From GCA-2683825 sp965662355 (GTDB lineage: Bacteria > Planctomycetota > UBA1135 > GCA-002686595), in assembly GCA_965662355.1 (NCBI GenBank), contig CBFIHP010000011.1:62001-126000 (forward strand): 64,000 bases of DNA, given 5' to 3'. The notes under the pieces are model-generated. The model made no database searches and had not been told where the DNA came from. It saw only the letters and a list, made by a program, of their open reading frames with translations. Shown piece after piece: positions 1-10,500 of the stretch. Each line of letters starts with the position of its first letter. Position 1 is the first letter of the stretch. The translations under genes were made by a program, and so were the position numbers.

Positions 1-3000
1 GCGCTGCTGCCGGACAACGGCTCCTCCCTGGGTGGCGATGTCGTGCTCCTGACCGGCAGCGGGTTCGTGGCGGGGGACGCCGGAGCGAACACCGTCCTGT
101 TCGACGGCATTCCTGCGACGCTCGTCACGGTCCTCGACGATGCCACGCTCTCGGTGACCACCCCGGTCCCGGCGACGCCCGGCCTGGTCGATGTCAGTGT
201 GTCGAACACCAACGGCCAGGTCCTCCTCGTCGATGGCTTCATGTATCGCCAAGCACCGACGCTAGCCTCGCTGTCGAAGCTCTCTGGATCGTCCCTGGGT
301 GGCGAGGCCATGACCCTGACAGGCTTCGAATTCGAAGCCGTCGGAGCGGGCGCGACCGAGGTCCTGTTCGAGGGCATCGCAGCCACGGACGTCGTCGTTG
401 TCGACGACCTCGAGATCACGTGCACGATTCCGACCGGTACGGCCGGGCTGATCGTGGACGTCGAGGTGCGTAACGACAACGGATCATCCACCCTCGCGAG
501 TGCCTATCGTTTCCACGATCTGCCGACGATCACCGATCTCACTCCCTCCCAGGGAACGATGATGGGCGGTTCTTCGGTGACGATCACCGGTACCGGCTTC
601 GTGAACGATGCCGCAGGTCTTCCCACGGTCGCCTTCGGCGGCTCGCCGGCAACCAGCGTCACGGTTATCGATGACACGCGCCTCACCTGCCTCGTTCCCC
701 TGGGCGTCTCCGGCGCGCTGGTCGACGTCACGGTGACGAACACTAACGGCCAAGCCCTGCGCTCCGGTGGTTTCGAGTACTTCCCGGCGCCGAGCCTGAG
801 TTCGATCCTGCCTGCCACGGGAAGTTCCATGGGCGGCGACATGCTGACCCTGACCGGTTCCGGCTTCCTGGACAACAGTCCCGTTAGCACCACGATCCTG
901 ATCGGAGGCACTCCGGCAACGAGCGTCACGGTAATCGACGACACGACCCTCAGCTGCATCGTCCCGGTGGGCATCGCAGGCAACATGGTCGATGTTCAGA
1001 TCACGAACGCCAACGGCGCGGCCTCCCTGGCCTCCTCGTATCGCTACCACGAGGCACCTCTGATCGCCTCTGTTTCGCCTCCCAGCGGCACGTCGATCGG
1101 CGGAACGAGCATCGTGATCAACGGCACGGGTTTCCAGGTGGACAACGCTGGAGCGAACTCCGTGTTCATCGGCGGAGTCCTCGCCACGAACATCACGGCC
1201 TTCGGAGACACGGCTATCCTCTGTGATACGCCGATCGGTATTCCGCTGACCGTAGTCGACATCGTCGTCACGAACGCCAACGGCAACGCGCTGCTCCCCT
1301 CGGGCTTCGCCTACTTGCCTCCGGCCCCCGAGATCGCGGCCATCGCCCCGGATATGGGTTCCCCGATGGGGGGCACCCTGGTGACCATCACCGGCTCCGG
1401 TTTCTTCGACTTCGACGCTGGCACGAGTACCGTCCTGATCGGTGGCCAGCCCGCCAACAGCGTGGCGGTCCTCTCGGACACCGCCCTCACCTGTGTCACA
1501 CCCGCGGGTGCGCCCAGTCAGCAGGCGACGATCGTCATCACGAACGCCAACGGCACGGGCCTCCTGGGCAGTGCGTTCACGTACTTCGATTTGCCGTCTC
1601 TCTTGACGCTGACGCCCCTCGAGGGCTCGAAGATGGGCTCGACCGAAGTCGCCATCACGGGCCAGGGTTTCGTGGCCAATAGCGCCGGTGTCAACACCGT
1701 CACCTTCGGCGGCGTTCCGGCGAACAACATCGTCGCCGTCGACGACACGACGATCACCTGTCTGACTCCTGCAGGTTCGTCGGGGATCTCGGTCGATGTC
1801 GTCGTCAGCAACACGAACGGCATGGCGACCTTGAGCGCCGCCTACAAGTACTTCGACACTCCGACCATCGTCGGCGCCACGCCGTCCAATGCCAAGGCAG
1901 CGGGCGGTGACCTGGTGACGATCTCCGGTGCGGGCTTCCTGGTGAACAGTGCCGGCTTCAACACCGTGCGCTTCGGCGGCATCGTCGCCACCAACGTCAC
2001 GGTCGTCGACGACACGCTACTCACTTGCGAAACGCCTGCAGGCCTCGGGGGGTCGCAAGTCGACATTCAAGTCACCAACGACAACGGTACGGGGGCCAAG
2101 ATCCTGGGCTTCCGCTACAACGAGCTGCCGACGCTCACGGCACTCTCGCCCTTCAGTGCGAGTTCCGCGGGCGGCACGCAGATCCTCGTGACGGGTTCCG
2201 GATTCCTCGACGACGCACCCGGCATCAACCAGGTGACCTTCGGTGGCGCTCCGGCACTGAACGTCTCCGTGATCGACGATGCCACTCTCACTTGCAATGT
2301 TCCGGCCGGCGTGCCGGGCACCGTGGTCTCGGTAGTGCTAACCAACGACAACGGTCAGGTTTTCCTGCCCTCGGGCTTCCAGTACAACGTGCTCCCGATC
2401 CTCACGGATGTCTCTCCGACCAGCGCCAGCTCGCTCGGCGGCGACACGGTGCTCCTTAGCGGCGACGGCTTCATCGACAACGATCCGCAACAGACGATCG
2501 TGACCTTCGATGGGGTCGCTGCAACGGGCGTGCTCGTCCTGGACGACAACACGATCTCTTGCATCACCCCCGCAGGCGTCCCAGGGACGCTGGCGGAGAT
2601 CCGCATCGAGAACGCGAACGGCTCGGTGACGATGCCCGCCGCCATACGTGTCCACGACCTTCCGTCTCTGAGTGGTGTCGGCCCGTTCGGTGGCAGCTCA
2701 CTCAGCGCAACGAATGTTACCGTGACGGGTGCCGGCTTCCAGGTCGATGCCGCGGGCCTCAACATGATCAGCTTCGGAGGCCTGTTGGCCACGAACGTCA
2801 CGGTCATCGACGACAACACACTGAACTGTGACGCGCCCGCCGGCCTGGCCGGCCTCGCGGTCGATGTCGCGATCTCCAACGCGAACGGTGGCGCCACGCT
2901 GGCGGGAGCGTTCACGTACTTCGCGACACCGACGCTCCTGAGCGTCTCTCCGGAAAACGGCACGTCTCTCGGTGGTGACAACATCACGCTGACGGGCTTG

Positions 3001-6000
3001 GGTTTCCTGCTGAACGATGCGGGTGCATCCTCGGTCCTCTTCGATGGGATCGCGGCCACGAACGTCACCATCTTCAGCGACGGCATTCTGACCTGCGAAC
3101 TCCCGACCGGTACGGCTGGCAACTTCGCCTCGATCGAGCTCGCCAACGCGAACGGCTCCGACTCCATGCCGGCCGCTTTCCGCTTCAACGCGCTTCCCGC
3201 AGTGACCGGACTCGACCCGGCGGCAGGATCCGCCATGGGTGGTGAGACGACCACGATCACGGGCTCGGGCTTCGTCATCGACAACGCCGGAGCCAACGCC
3301 GTGACCTGTGGGGGGCTGCCCCTCACCGACATCACGGTCGTGGACGACAGCACCATCACGGGTACGATCCCGGCCGGTGTTCCGAGCGGCCAGGCCGACA
3401 TCGTCTTGAGCAATGCGAACGGTACGGTTACCCAGATCGGCATCTTCCAGTACCACGCTGCCCCCACGCTGGTCGACATCTCGCCCGACAGCAGTAGCGC
3501 ACCCGGAGGCACGCCGGTCACGATTGCCGGCTTGGGCTTCCTGAACAACGCGGCGGGGACGAACCTGATCACCTTCAACAGTCTTCCGGCCGCGAACCTG
3601 AATGTACTCAGCGATGTCAGCCTGGTCTGTGATGTCCCCGCGGGCATCCACGGCACGATGGTCGACGTACAGATCGCGAACGACAACGGAGCCACCATCC
3701 TGGCCACTGGATTCCGCTACCACGCGGCCCCGATGATCACGGGTTTGGCTCCGGATACCGTTCCGGCGGGCGGCGGGGCCATCACCGTCCAGGGCTCCGG
3801 ATTCCTGGTCGATGCTGCTGGAGCTCCGCTGATCATGATCGCTGGCATCGCGGCGACGAACATCGTCGTCGTGAACGACGCGACCATCCTGTGCGACGTG
3901 CCTCCGGGCGTCTCGGGCACCGATGTCGATGTCGAGCTGACCAACAACAACGGCTTCGCCATGCTCCCCGGCGGCCTGGGCTACCGGGTCCTGGCGACCC
4001 TGACCAGCATCCTGCCGACCAGCTCCACCTCCGTCGGGGGTGAATTCGCCGTCCTCCTGGGTAGCAACTTCCTCGCGACAGGTGCCGGTCAAGCCTCGGT
4101 GACGATCGCGGGCAACGCGGCCAGCAACGTCATCGTTGTGGATGACAACACCATCACCATGGAGCTGCCCCCGGCGACGCCCGGCAGCACCTTCGATGTC
4201 CTCATGAGCAATGGCAACGGACTGGCAACCCTACCATTGGGCATGCGCTTCCACGACGTCCCCTCGATGGCCACGATCACCCCCGATCAGGGTCCCACCA
4301 CCGGTGGGCAGCTGGTCACCATCACGGGTTCGGGCTTCCAGATCGACGACGCCGGAACCAACACCGTCACCTTCGACGGTATCCCGGCCCTGAACGTGAC
4401 TCTGCTGGATGACAACACCCTGACATGTGAGGCTCCAATCAACCCCTCGGGTGCGGCGGACATTGCTGTCTCGAACTTCAACGGCTCTGCGCTGATGCCT
4501 GCGGGCTTTGCCTACTTCATTCAGCTCGAGCTGACCAGCGTCTCGCCCGACCAGGGCCTCGAGGTTGGTGGAACGCCCCTCACCATGACCGGTAGCGGCT
4601 TCAGCTTCGAAGCTCTCGCTCCGGATGCGGTGAAGATCGATGGGGTTGCGGCACTGAACCTGGTCGTCGTCAACGACTCGATCCTCACGTGCGAGACCCC
4701 CCCGGGCCTCGGTGGCAGCTCGGTGCTCGTCTCCGTGACGAACTCCACGAGCCAGGCCTCGATGGCTGCTGGGTTCTATTTCATTGCCGAACCTACCATC
4801 GCCAGCCTGACCCCGGATTCAGCGACATCTCTCGGTGGCACGGCGCTCACCATCGACGGTGCGGGCTTCGTCGACTACGGAGCCGGTGTTCCCTTCATCA
4901 CCATCGACGGGATGCCAGCGACGAACGTCGCGGTCATCGACGATGCAACGATCACGTGTGACGTTCCCGCGGGAAGTGCCGGGACCCTGGCCACCGTGGA
5001 CCTCGTCAACGACATCGGCGCGTTCACGACCCCCTCGATGTTCCGCTACCACGCTCTGCCCACGATAGGTTCGATCACTCCGGACCTCGGGGGCACGCCT
5101 GGCGGTGATCCGGTGACGATCACCGGCACGGGTTTCCAGCTGGATCAACCCGGCGCCAATATCGTCACGATCGGTGGTCTCCAGGCCAGCAACGTGGTCG
5201 TCATCGACGACAGCACGTTGACCTGCGAAATGCCCTCCAGCCTGGCCGGCACCTTCGATCTCGAGCTGACGAACGCCAACGGCTCCGACATGATGCCCGC
5301 CGCGTTCTCCTACTACATTCCGATCGAGCTGACCTCCATATCGCCGAGCCAGGGCTTCTTCTCGGGTGGTACGGCCGTGACCCTGAGCGGCAGTGGCTTC
5401 AGCTTCGAAGTGCTCGCCCCGGACGCGGTCAAGATCGGCGGCCTCGACGCATTCAACATGATCGTGGTCGACGACAACACCATCACGTGTGAAACTCCGG
5501 CCGGCTTCGGCGGGCTGAGCGTGAGCGTCGAGGTCGGCAACACGACGAGCCAGGCATCCCTGGCCGCCGGATTCGCCTACCTCAGCACTCCAACGATCTC
5601 CGGGATCACGCCTCCTGCGGCGACGTCCCTGGGTGGAACCTCGGTGACCCTGGTCGGTTCCGGATTCCTCGATGATGGCGCGGGTGCTCCGACGATCACC
5701 TTCGACGGTGCTCCGGCGCTGAACATCAACGTCCTCGATGACACGACCATAACCTGCGAGACACCGATCGGTATCCCGACGGCGACGGCAATCATCGAAC
5801 TGACGAACCTGCGCGGCACGGGCCAGCAAGGCTTTGACTTCTACGCGACGCCCCTCATCAGTGCGCTCACGCCGGATCAAATCGATCCCACGGGCGGCAC
5901 CATCGTGACCATCGATGGTTCCGGCTTCCTGGTCAACTCAGCTGGAGCGAACATCGTGACTTTCGGGGCCTCTCTGGCCGCGAACATCACCGTTGTCGAC

Positions 6001-6100
6001 GACGCCACGATCGTGTGTGAAGCCCCCGCGGGCTCCCTACGCTCGAACGGCGACGTGACGGTCCACAACAACAACGGTGCCGACACGATGCCCGCGGGCG
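1..6100 (+). repeat. Tandem array of about 23 IPT/TIG protein repeats
   Basis: The units are roughly 260 bases (about 87 codons) long and are repeated at the protein level, with DNA similarity confined to short conserved blocks. Each unit opens with a Pro, then a P..G...GG motif and a G.GF motif, and closes with an NANG-type turn and an aromatic residue. Unit boundaries recur around 250, 520, 780, 1050 and so on. The units have diverged enough that recent slippage or amplification is not evident. Confidence 0.85.
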
Positions 6101-7488
6101 TGCAGTGGCTCCCGCAGATTCCCGCGGACATCAACAACGATGGCTACGCCGATCTCATCGTCGGTGCGCCGGGTCACATGGTGTCCTCGGTGAACGACGG
6201 TGCGGTGTACATCTTCCTCGGCGGACCCTCGGGCATCGCCGACGCGGATGCCTCCACCGCTGACCTGATCCTCCTGCCGACCATGAACAACTCCGACTTC
6301 GGCGGTCGCCTGGCGGCCATGGACGTCACCGGCGACGACATCCCCGACCTCATGGTTAGCGCCCACAGGGACGATACGGCAGGCATCGACGCCGGCGCTG
6401 TGTTCATCTTCCACGGCCCCCTGAGCGCCTCCGCGACACCATTGCTGAGCTCTGCGGCTGATGTGTTCCTCGAGGGCAAGGCGGCGGGCGACTCCTTCGG
6501 CGTCGGCATCGACTGCGGAGACATCAGTGGGGATGGCATCGCCGACCTGCTTGTCAGTGCCAAGCGCCACGACGGTATCGGACAGGATTCCGGTGAGGTA
6601 TACGGCTTCTTCGGCAGCTCCTCCCTGACCAGCAGGAGCGCGTTCCTCGCGGACGCGACCTTCACGGCCATGAACATCCGCTCCGAGTTCGGTACTCGGG
6701 TCCGCGCGGTTGACTTCGACATGGACGGCACCTGTGACGTCATCGTTGGTGCGGCCAAGGATTCCGTGGCCGGTGGCAACTCCGGTTCGGTCTACATTTT
6801 CAAGGGCCACGCCTTGATCGGAACCGAAACGGCCATGAATGCCGACTGGAACTTCAACGGCGAGTCCGCCGGTGACTTCTTCGGCTCGACCCTCGGAATC
6901 GGCGACATCAACGACGACGGTTTCGCCGACCTGGTAGTCGGCGCTCCGTTGAGCGACCGCTCGGTTAGCATCGGCGGTGCGGCCTACGCCTTCTATGGCG
7001 GCCCGGGCCTCACGAGTGGCAGCGCGGTGAACGCGGATGCCATCTTCGACGCTGAGCTGGCAGGCGATCGGATGGCTAGCTGGATCGATATCGCGGACGT
7101 CAACGGTGACAGCGTCGCCGACATCATGATCGGCTCCCCCTTCTCGAGCGTTACTACCAACCAGGCGGGCCGCGCGTACGTTATTTTCGGGTCCTCCACA
7201 CTGGCCAGCATGCCGCTGGCTGCGGCCCCAGTGATATTCACCGCAGAGCCCGAAATCGGTGGGCACTTCGGCTCGGTCGTCACGGCCCAGGACGTCGATG
7301 GCGACGGCATCAACGACGTCATCATCACGGCCAACCAGTTCGACGCCAACGGTTCGGCCTCCGGTCGGACGTACGTCTTCCAAGGCGGGCCCGGCCTCAC
7401 CGATGGCAACGCCGCACTGGACGATGCGACCCTGAACGGTGCGGCCGCTTCGGACGGTTTCGGAAGCTGGGTCGTCGGCAGCCGCTAA
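1..7488 (+). CDS. Giant secreted IPT/TIG-repeat protein with C-terminal FG-GAP repeats (5' partial)
   Basis: The reading frame is open from base 1 and its first codons already encode the middle of an IPT/TIG repeat, so the gene begins upstream of the window; the GTG at 43 is internal. About 22 complete and one partial Ig-like IPT/TIG repeats of roughly 87 residues follow, each with a GG..(V/L)TITGSGF-type core, a DD.T(I/L)TC strand and a closing NxNG turn. From about 6121 the chain changes to seven FG-GAP (integrin-type, calcium-binding) repeats such as DINNDGYADLIVGAP, which normally form a beta-propeller. Such proteins are extracellular and are usually thought to act in adhesion or as surface fibres. 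No enzyme domain is visible in the part seen. Most repeats carry one Cys. The next gene starts 27 bases downstream and has the same architecture, so the two may be co-transcribed. Confidence 0.93.
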   Translation, partial: ALLPDNGSSLGGDVVLLTGSGFVAGDAGANTVLFDGIPATLVTVLDDATLSVTTPVPATPGLVDVSVSNTNGQVLLVDGFMYRQAPTLASLSKLSGSSLGGEAMTLTGFEFEAVGAGATEVLFEGIAATDVVVVDDLEITCTIPTGTAGLIVDVEVRNDNGSSTLASAYRFHDLPTITDLTPSQGTMMGGSSVTITGTGFVNDAAGLPTVAFGGSPATSVTVIDDTRLTCLVPLGVSGALVDVTVTNTNGQALRSGGFEYFPAPSLSSILPATGSSMGGDMLTLTGSGFLDNSPVSTTILIGGTPATSVTVIDDTTLSCIVPVGIAGNMVDVQITNANGAASLASSYRYHEAPLIASVSPPSGTSIGGTSIVINGTGFQVDNAGANSVFIGGVLATNITAFGDTAILCDTPIGIPLTVVDIVVTNANGNALLPSGFAYLPPAPEIAAIAPDMGSPMGGTLVTITGSGFFDFDAGTSTVLIGGQPANSVAVLSDTALTCVTPAGAPSQQATIVITNANGTGLLGSAFTYFDLPSLLTLTPLEGSKMGSTEVAITGQGFVANSAGVNTVTFGGVPANNIVAVDDTTITCLTPAGSSGISVDVVVSNTNGMATLSAAYKYFDTPTIVGATPSNAKAAGGDLVTISGAGFLVNSAGFNTVRFGGIVATNVTVVDDTLLTCETPAGLGGSQVDIQVTNDNGTGAKILGFRYNELPTLTALSPFSASSAGGTQILVTGSGFLDDAPGINQVTFGGAPALNVSVIDDATLTCNVPAGVPGTVVSVVLTNDNGQVFLPSGFQYNVLPILTDVSPTSASSLGGDTVLLSGDGFIDNDPQQTIVTFDGVAATGVLVLDDNTISCITPAGVPGTLAEIRIENANGSVTMPAAIRVHDLPSLSGVGPFGGSSLSATNVTVTGAGFQVDAAGLNMISFGGLLATNVTVIDDNTLNCDAPAGLAGLAVDVAISNANGGATLAGAFTYFATPTLLSVSPENGTSLGGDNITLTGLGFLLNDAGASSVLFDGIAATNVTIFSDGILTCELPTGTAGNFASIELANANGSDSMPAAFRFNALPAVTGLDPAAGSAMGGETTTITGSGFVIDNAGANAVTCGGLPLTDITVVDDSTITGTIPAGVPSGQADIVLSNANGTVTQIGIFQYHAAPTLVDISPDSSSAPGGTPVTIAGLGFLNNAAGTNLITFNSLPAANLNVLSDVSLVCDVPAGIHGTMVDVQIANDNGATILATGFRYHAAPMITGLAPDTVPAGGGAITVQGSGFLVDAAGAPLIMIAGIAATNIVVVNDATILCDVPPGVSGTDVDVELTNNNGFAMLPGGLGYRVLATLTSILPTSSTSVGGEFAVLLGSNFLATGAGQASVTIAGNAASNVIVVDDNTITMELPPATPGSTFDVLMSNGNGLATLPLGMRFHDVPSMATITPDQGPTTGGQLVTITGSGFQIDDAGTNTVTFDGIPALNVTLLDDNTLTCEAPINPSGAADIAVSNFNGSALMPAGFAYFIQLELTSVSPDQGLEVGGTPLTMTGSGFSFEALAPDAVKIDGVAALNLVVVNDSILTCETPPGLGGSSVLVSVTNSTSQASMAAGFYFIAEPTIASLTPDSATSLGGTALTIDGAGFVDYGAGVPFITIDGMPATNVAVIDDATITCDVPAGSAGTLATVDLVNDIGAFTTPSMFRYHALPTIGSITPDLGGTPGGDPVTITGTGFQLDQPGANIVTIGGLQASNVVVIDDSTLTCEMPSSLAGTFDLELTNANGSDMMPAAFSYYIPIELTSISPSQGFFSGGTAVTLSGSGFSFEVLAPDAVKIGGLDAFNMIVVDDNTITCETPAGFGGLSVSVEVGNTTSQASLAAGFAYLSTPTISGITPPAATSLGGTSVTLVGSGFLDDGAGAPTITFDGAPALNINVLDDTTITCETPIGIPTATAIIELTNLRGTGQQGFDFYATPLISALTPDQIDPTGGTIVTIDGSGFLVNSAGANIVTFGASLAANITVVDDATIVCEAPAGSLRSNGDVTVHNNNGADTMPAGVQWLPQIPADINNDGYADLIVGAPGHMVSSVNDGAVYIFLGGPSGIADADASTADLILLPTMNNSDFGGRLAAMDVTGDDIPDLMVSAHRDDTAGIDAGAVFIFHGPLSASATPLLSSAADVFLEGKAAGDSFGVGIDCGDISGDGIADLLVSAKRHDGIGQDSGEVYGFFGSSSLTSRSAFLADATFTAMNIRSEFGTRVRAVDFDMDGTCDVIVGAAKDSVAGGNSGSVYIFKGHALIGTETAMNADWNFNGESAGDFFGSTLGIGDINDDGFADLVVGAPLSDRSVSIGGAAYAFYGGPGLTSGSAVNADAIFDAELAGDRMASWIDIADVNGDSVADIMIGSPFSSVTTNQAGRAYVIFGSSTLASMPLAAAPVIFTAEPEIGGHFGSVVTAQDVDGDGINDVIITANQFDANGSASGRTYVFQGGPGLTDGNAALDDATLNGAAASDGFGSWVVGSR

Positions 7489-7515
7489 TCCTCACCGAAC
7501 CCCAAGGAAGCACCA

Positions 7516-10500
7516 ATGTCGCCTCGGCTGCTCCGTTCTTGCTCGGCATGGTTCCTCGCCCTCGTGGGGGGGGCCGCCGGAGCTTCGGCACAATCCACTC
7601 AGCCCCAGCCCGGGCGCTCCGGTGCTGTGCCTATTCCTCTGTTTTCCTCCGAACCGCGGGTCGGGGCCGCTCCCCTCACCGTCCGTTTCACGGACATGTC
7701 ACGCGGCGACATCAGCACCTGGCACTGGAAGTTTGGTGACGGGTCCACGTCTCTGCAACAGAACCCGGTCCACGTCTACCAGAGCATGGGGACATACTCG
7801 GTCGCCCTGACAACCGCGGGTCGGGCCGGAACGAAGACGCTGCGCAAGGACAGCCTGATCCAGGTCGGATCGTGCGGTTCAGGGAACGCCCGCCTCAACT
7901 CTGTCCTGCCGCTAGAGATCGAGGCGGACTTCATCCCCATCAATGGGGACGACACACTTGGTTTCTATTGCGTCTATAGCGGCAAGCGCAGCGGCATGCT
8001 GAGCGACATGCCCGTCAATAACGTGGGCATCTTCCTGTTCGACCTGGGAGGCTCCGATGTCCTCGTCTTTGGTTCGGGGTATGGCGACGTCCCTGGTCCC
8101 GAAGGCGCGCTATACAATGCCGAACACGACGCACGTCAGATGGATGAGGTCCTGCAGTGGTGCATGGGCAAGAAGCCGAGCACCACGAAGTTGCGCTTCG
8201 TCGCGCCGCACGGACACCCCGACCACCTCAACCCACCCATCGTGCGCGAGATCGAGCGACTCGGATACGGCGTCACCGACATCTACTTCCACGAAGCGGA
8301 CAGCCACCTCGTCGACCTGTTGAACTGGAGCCAGAGCGACCGCAAGCGCTTTCGTCTTCTGAGCGGTAATATCTGCGGTGAAGAGCTTCTAAGCTTCGAT
8401 TCACCTCTCGGGCGCATCTGGTTCTACCTGCGCCCCGGGCACACCCCCGGATCGATCGACCTCGTGCTCGACGCGCTGGGCGACACGGAGAACCGCGTCG
8501 TCGTCCTCGGCTCCCTATCAAATCAAGCTTGCATGCCCCCCGAAGGCGTGCGTGAGACGATCGCTGCCCACGGCAACGTCATGCTGGATGCGATCGCACC
8601 GCTGCTGGGCGACGTCTCGCCGCAACGGGGTAGCGCCATGGGCGGTGCCCTCATCACACTCTCGGGTTCGAACTTCCTGGCCGCTCGCGCCGGCGACCCC
8701 ATGGTCAGCTTCGACGGCACCGCGGTCAGCGCCAAGGTCATCGACGATTCGACCATCGTTTGCGAGTCCCCACCCGGCGCTCCCGCGCAGACCGTCGCCG
8801 TCCGTCTCACCAACAACAACGGATCCTTCGAACGCCCAGCCGCGTTCACGTACCATCCCCTGCCACTCCTGTCCAATCTCGAGCCCGAGAACGGATCGGT
8901 ACTGGGCGGTACCCGGGTCACCCTCGAGGGATCGGGTTTCATGCTCTTCCAGGCGGGAGAGACGAGCGTGACCTTCGGTGGTTCTCGGGCCACGGATCTC
9001 CTGCTCCTCGACGACAACACCTTGTCCTGCAAGACGCCGCTGGGCTCTCCGTCCACGACCGTTGCCGTGCGGCTGTCCAACAGAAATGGCAGCAGTACTC
9101 TTCCCGCTGCGTTCTCCTTCAACGGCACACTGGCGGCACTGAGCGTATTGCCGGCCGAGGGTTCTCCCATCGGAGGAACGCTGGTCAGTGTGCGAGGTTC
9201 GGGTTTTCTCAATGGAGCCAAAGGCGCGCCCCAGGTCACATTCGATGGCAAGCCAGCGTCCGATGTTGAGGTGCTCGATGATCTTCAGCTCAGGTGCACG
9301 ACACCTCCGGGGATCGGCGGAGCTGCTGTCGCAGTCCAGGTAAGGAACCAGAACGGGATCACCCGCCTTCTGGAGGCATTCCACTATTACCCCAATCCCC
9401 GGGTCGACTCCGTCACACCGGATCTGGGACCCCACACCGGCGGTACGGACGTGGCCATCAACGGCCAAGGCTTCGTCGAACTGGCGGCTGGTTCCGCACA
9501 GGTGCACTTCGATGGGCTTGCCGCGACGGACGTGCGTGTGCTGAACGACACGCGGCTCAGGTGCACGGCGCCTCCCGGCAAGGCCGGCGCCCAGGTGCTC
9601 GTTTCCGTATCCAATGCGAACGGAACGGGATCTCGTGAGGGTGCCTTCCGCTATGAACCGGTCCTGATCGCGACCTCCTTCCTGCCTGCCAGCGGTAGCG
9701 CCATCGGGGGTACGCAGGTCTCCATCGAAGGCGAGGGCTTCCAGGTTGAAGCGGGGACCACTTCCGTTCTCTTCGGCGGCCTCCCGGCCACGAGCATTCA
9801 GGTTCACAACGATACCCAGCTGACGTGCATCGCCCCCGGAGGGATACCCGGGTCGCAGGTCGGTATCACCCTCCAAAATGAGCTCGGCACATCGAATTTC
9901 CCGCTGGCCTTCCGCTTCCACGCCTTGCCGGTCCTGATCGGTCTGGCGCCAATCTCCGGCCCCGGTTCCGGTGGCACATCTGTTCTGCTCTTGGGCGAGG
10001 GCTTCAAGCACTCCGCGGTCACGTGGAACGAGGTGCTCTTCGCGGAGGAGGCGGCGCTCGATGTCGAGGTTGTGAGCGACAGCTTCATTCGTTGCAGGAC
10101 GCCCTCCGGGATGCCCGGCTCCTCGATCGACGTGCGCGTACGCAACAGCAACGGCGAAGCGTTGCTGGCCAGCGCCTTTCGGTACAACGACCCACCCAAA
10201 ATCACTTCTGTCGATCCCGGAACGGCAGCGTTGAACACGCCGGTGGCGGTCACGATCCGTGGCTCGGGCTTCGCGTCCACCGATTCGGGAACACCGATCG
10301 TTCGCTTCGATCAACGCGACGCTACGAACGTTGTCGTCTTGAGCGACAGTCGCATCACGTGCACGAGCCCGCGCGGCCTGCTCGGCAAGGTGGACGTCTC
10401 CCTCGAGAACAAAAACGGCCTGGCCATCCTGCGCAACAGCTTTGTCATCATCGATAAACCCCTCAGCATTCGCAGCACGGCGCCTTCCAGCGGAATCGCG

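Noticed and set aside
43..45. GTG at 43 as the start of the first giant protein
   Set aside because: The frame is open to base 1 and the upstream codons encode the beginning of the same IPT/TIG repeat, so the gene is cut by the window edge.
2355..3707. Long minus-strand open frame opposite the IPT/TIG array, with similar ones at 2698-4092, 6037-7383 and 8518-10314
   Set aside because: These are antisense frames produced by GC-rich repeated codons; they are low-complexity, Arg/Val/Pro-rich, and have no domain or ribosome site.
1..6100. Regular repeats suggesting a CRISPR array
   Set aside because: The repeats are coding, about 260 bases long and diverged at the DNA level; there are no short identical repeats with unique spacers and no cas genes.
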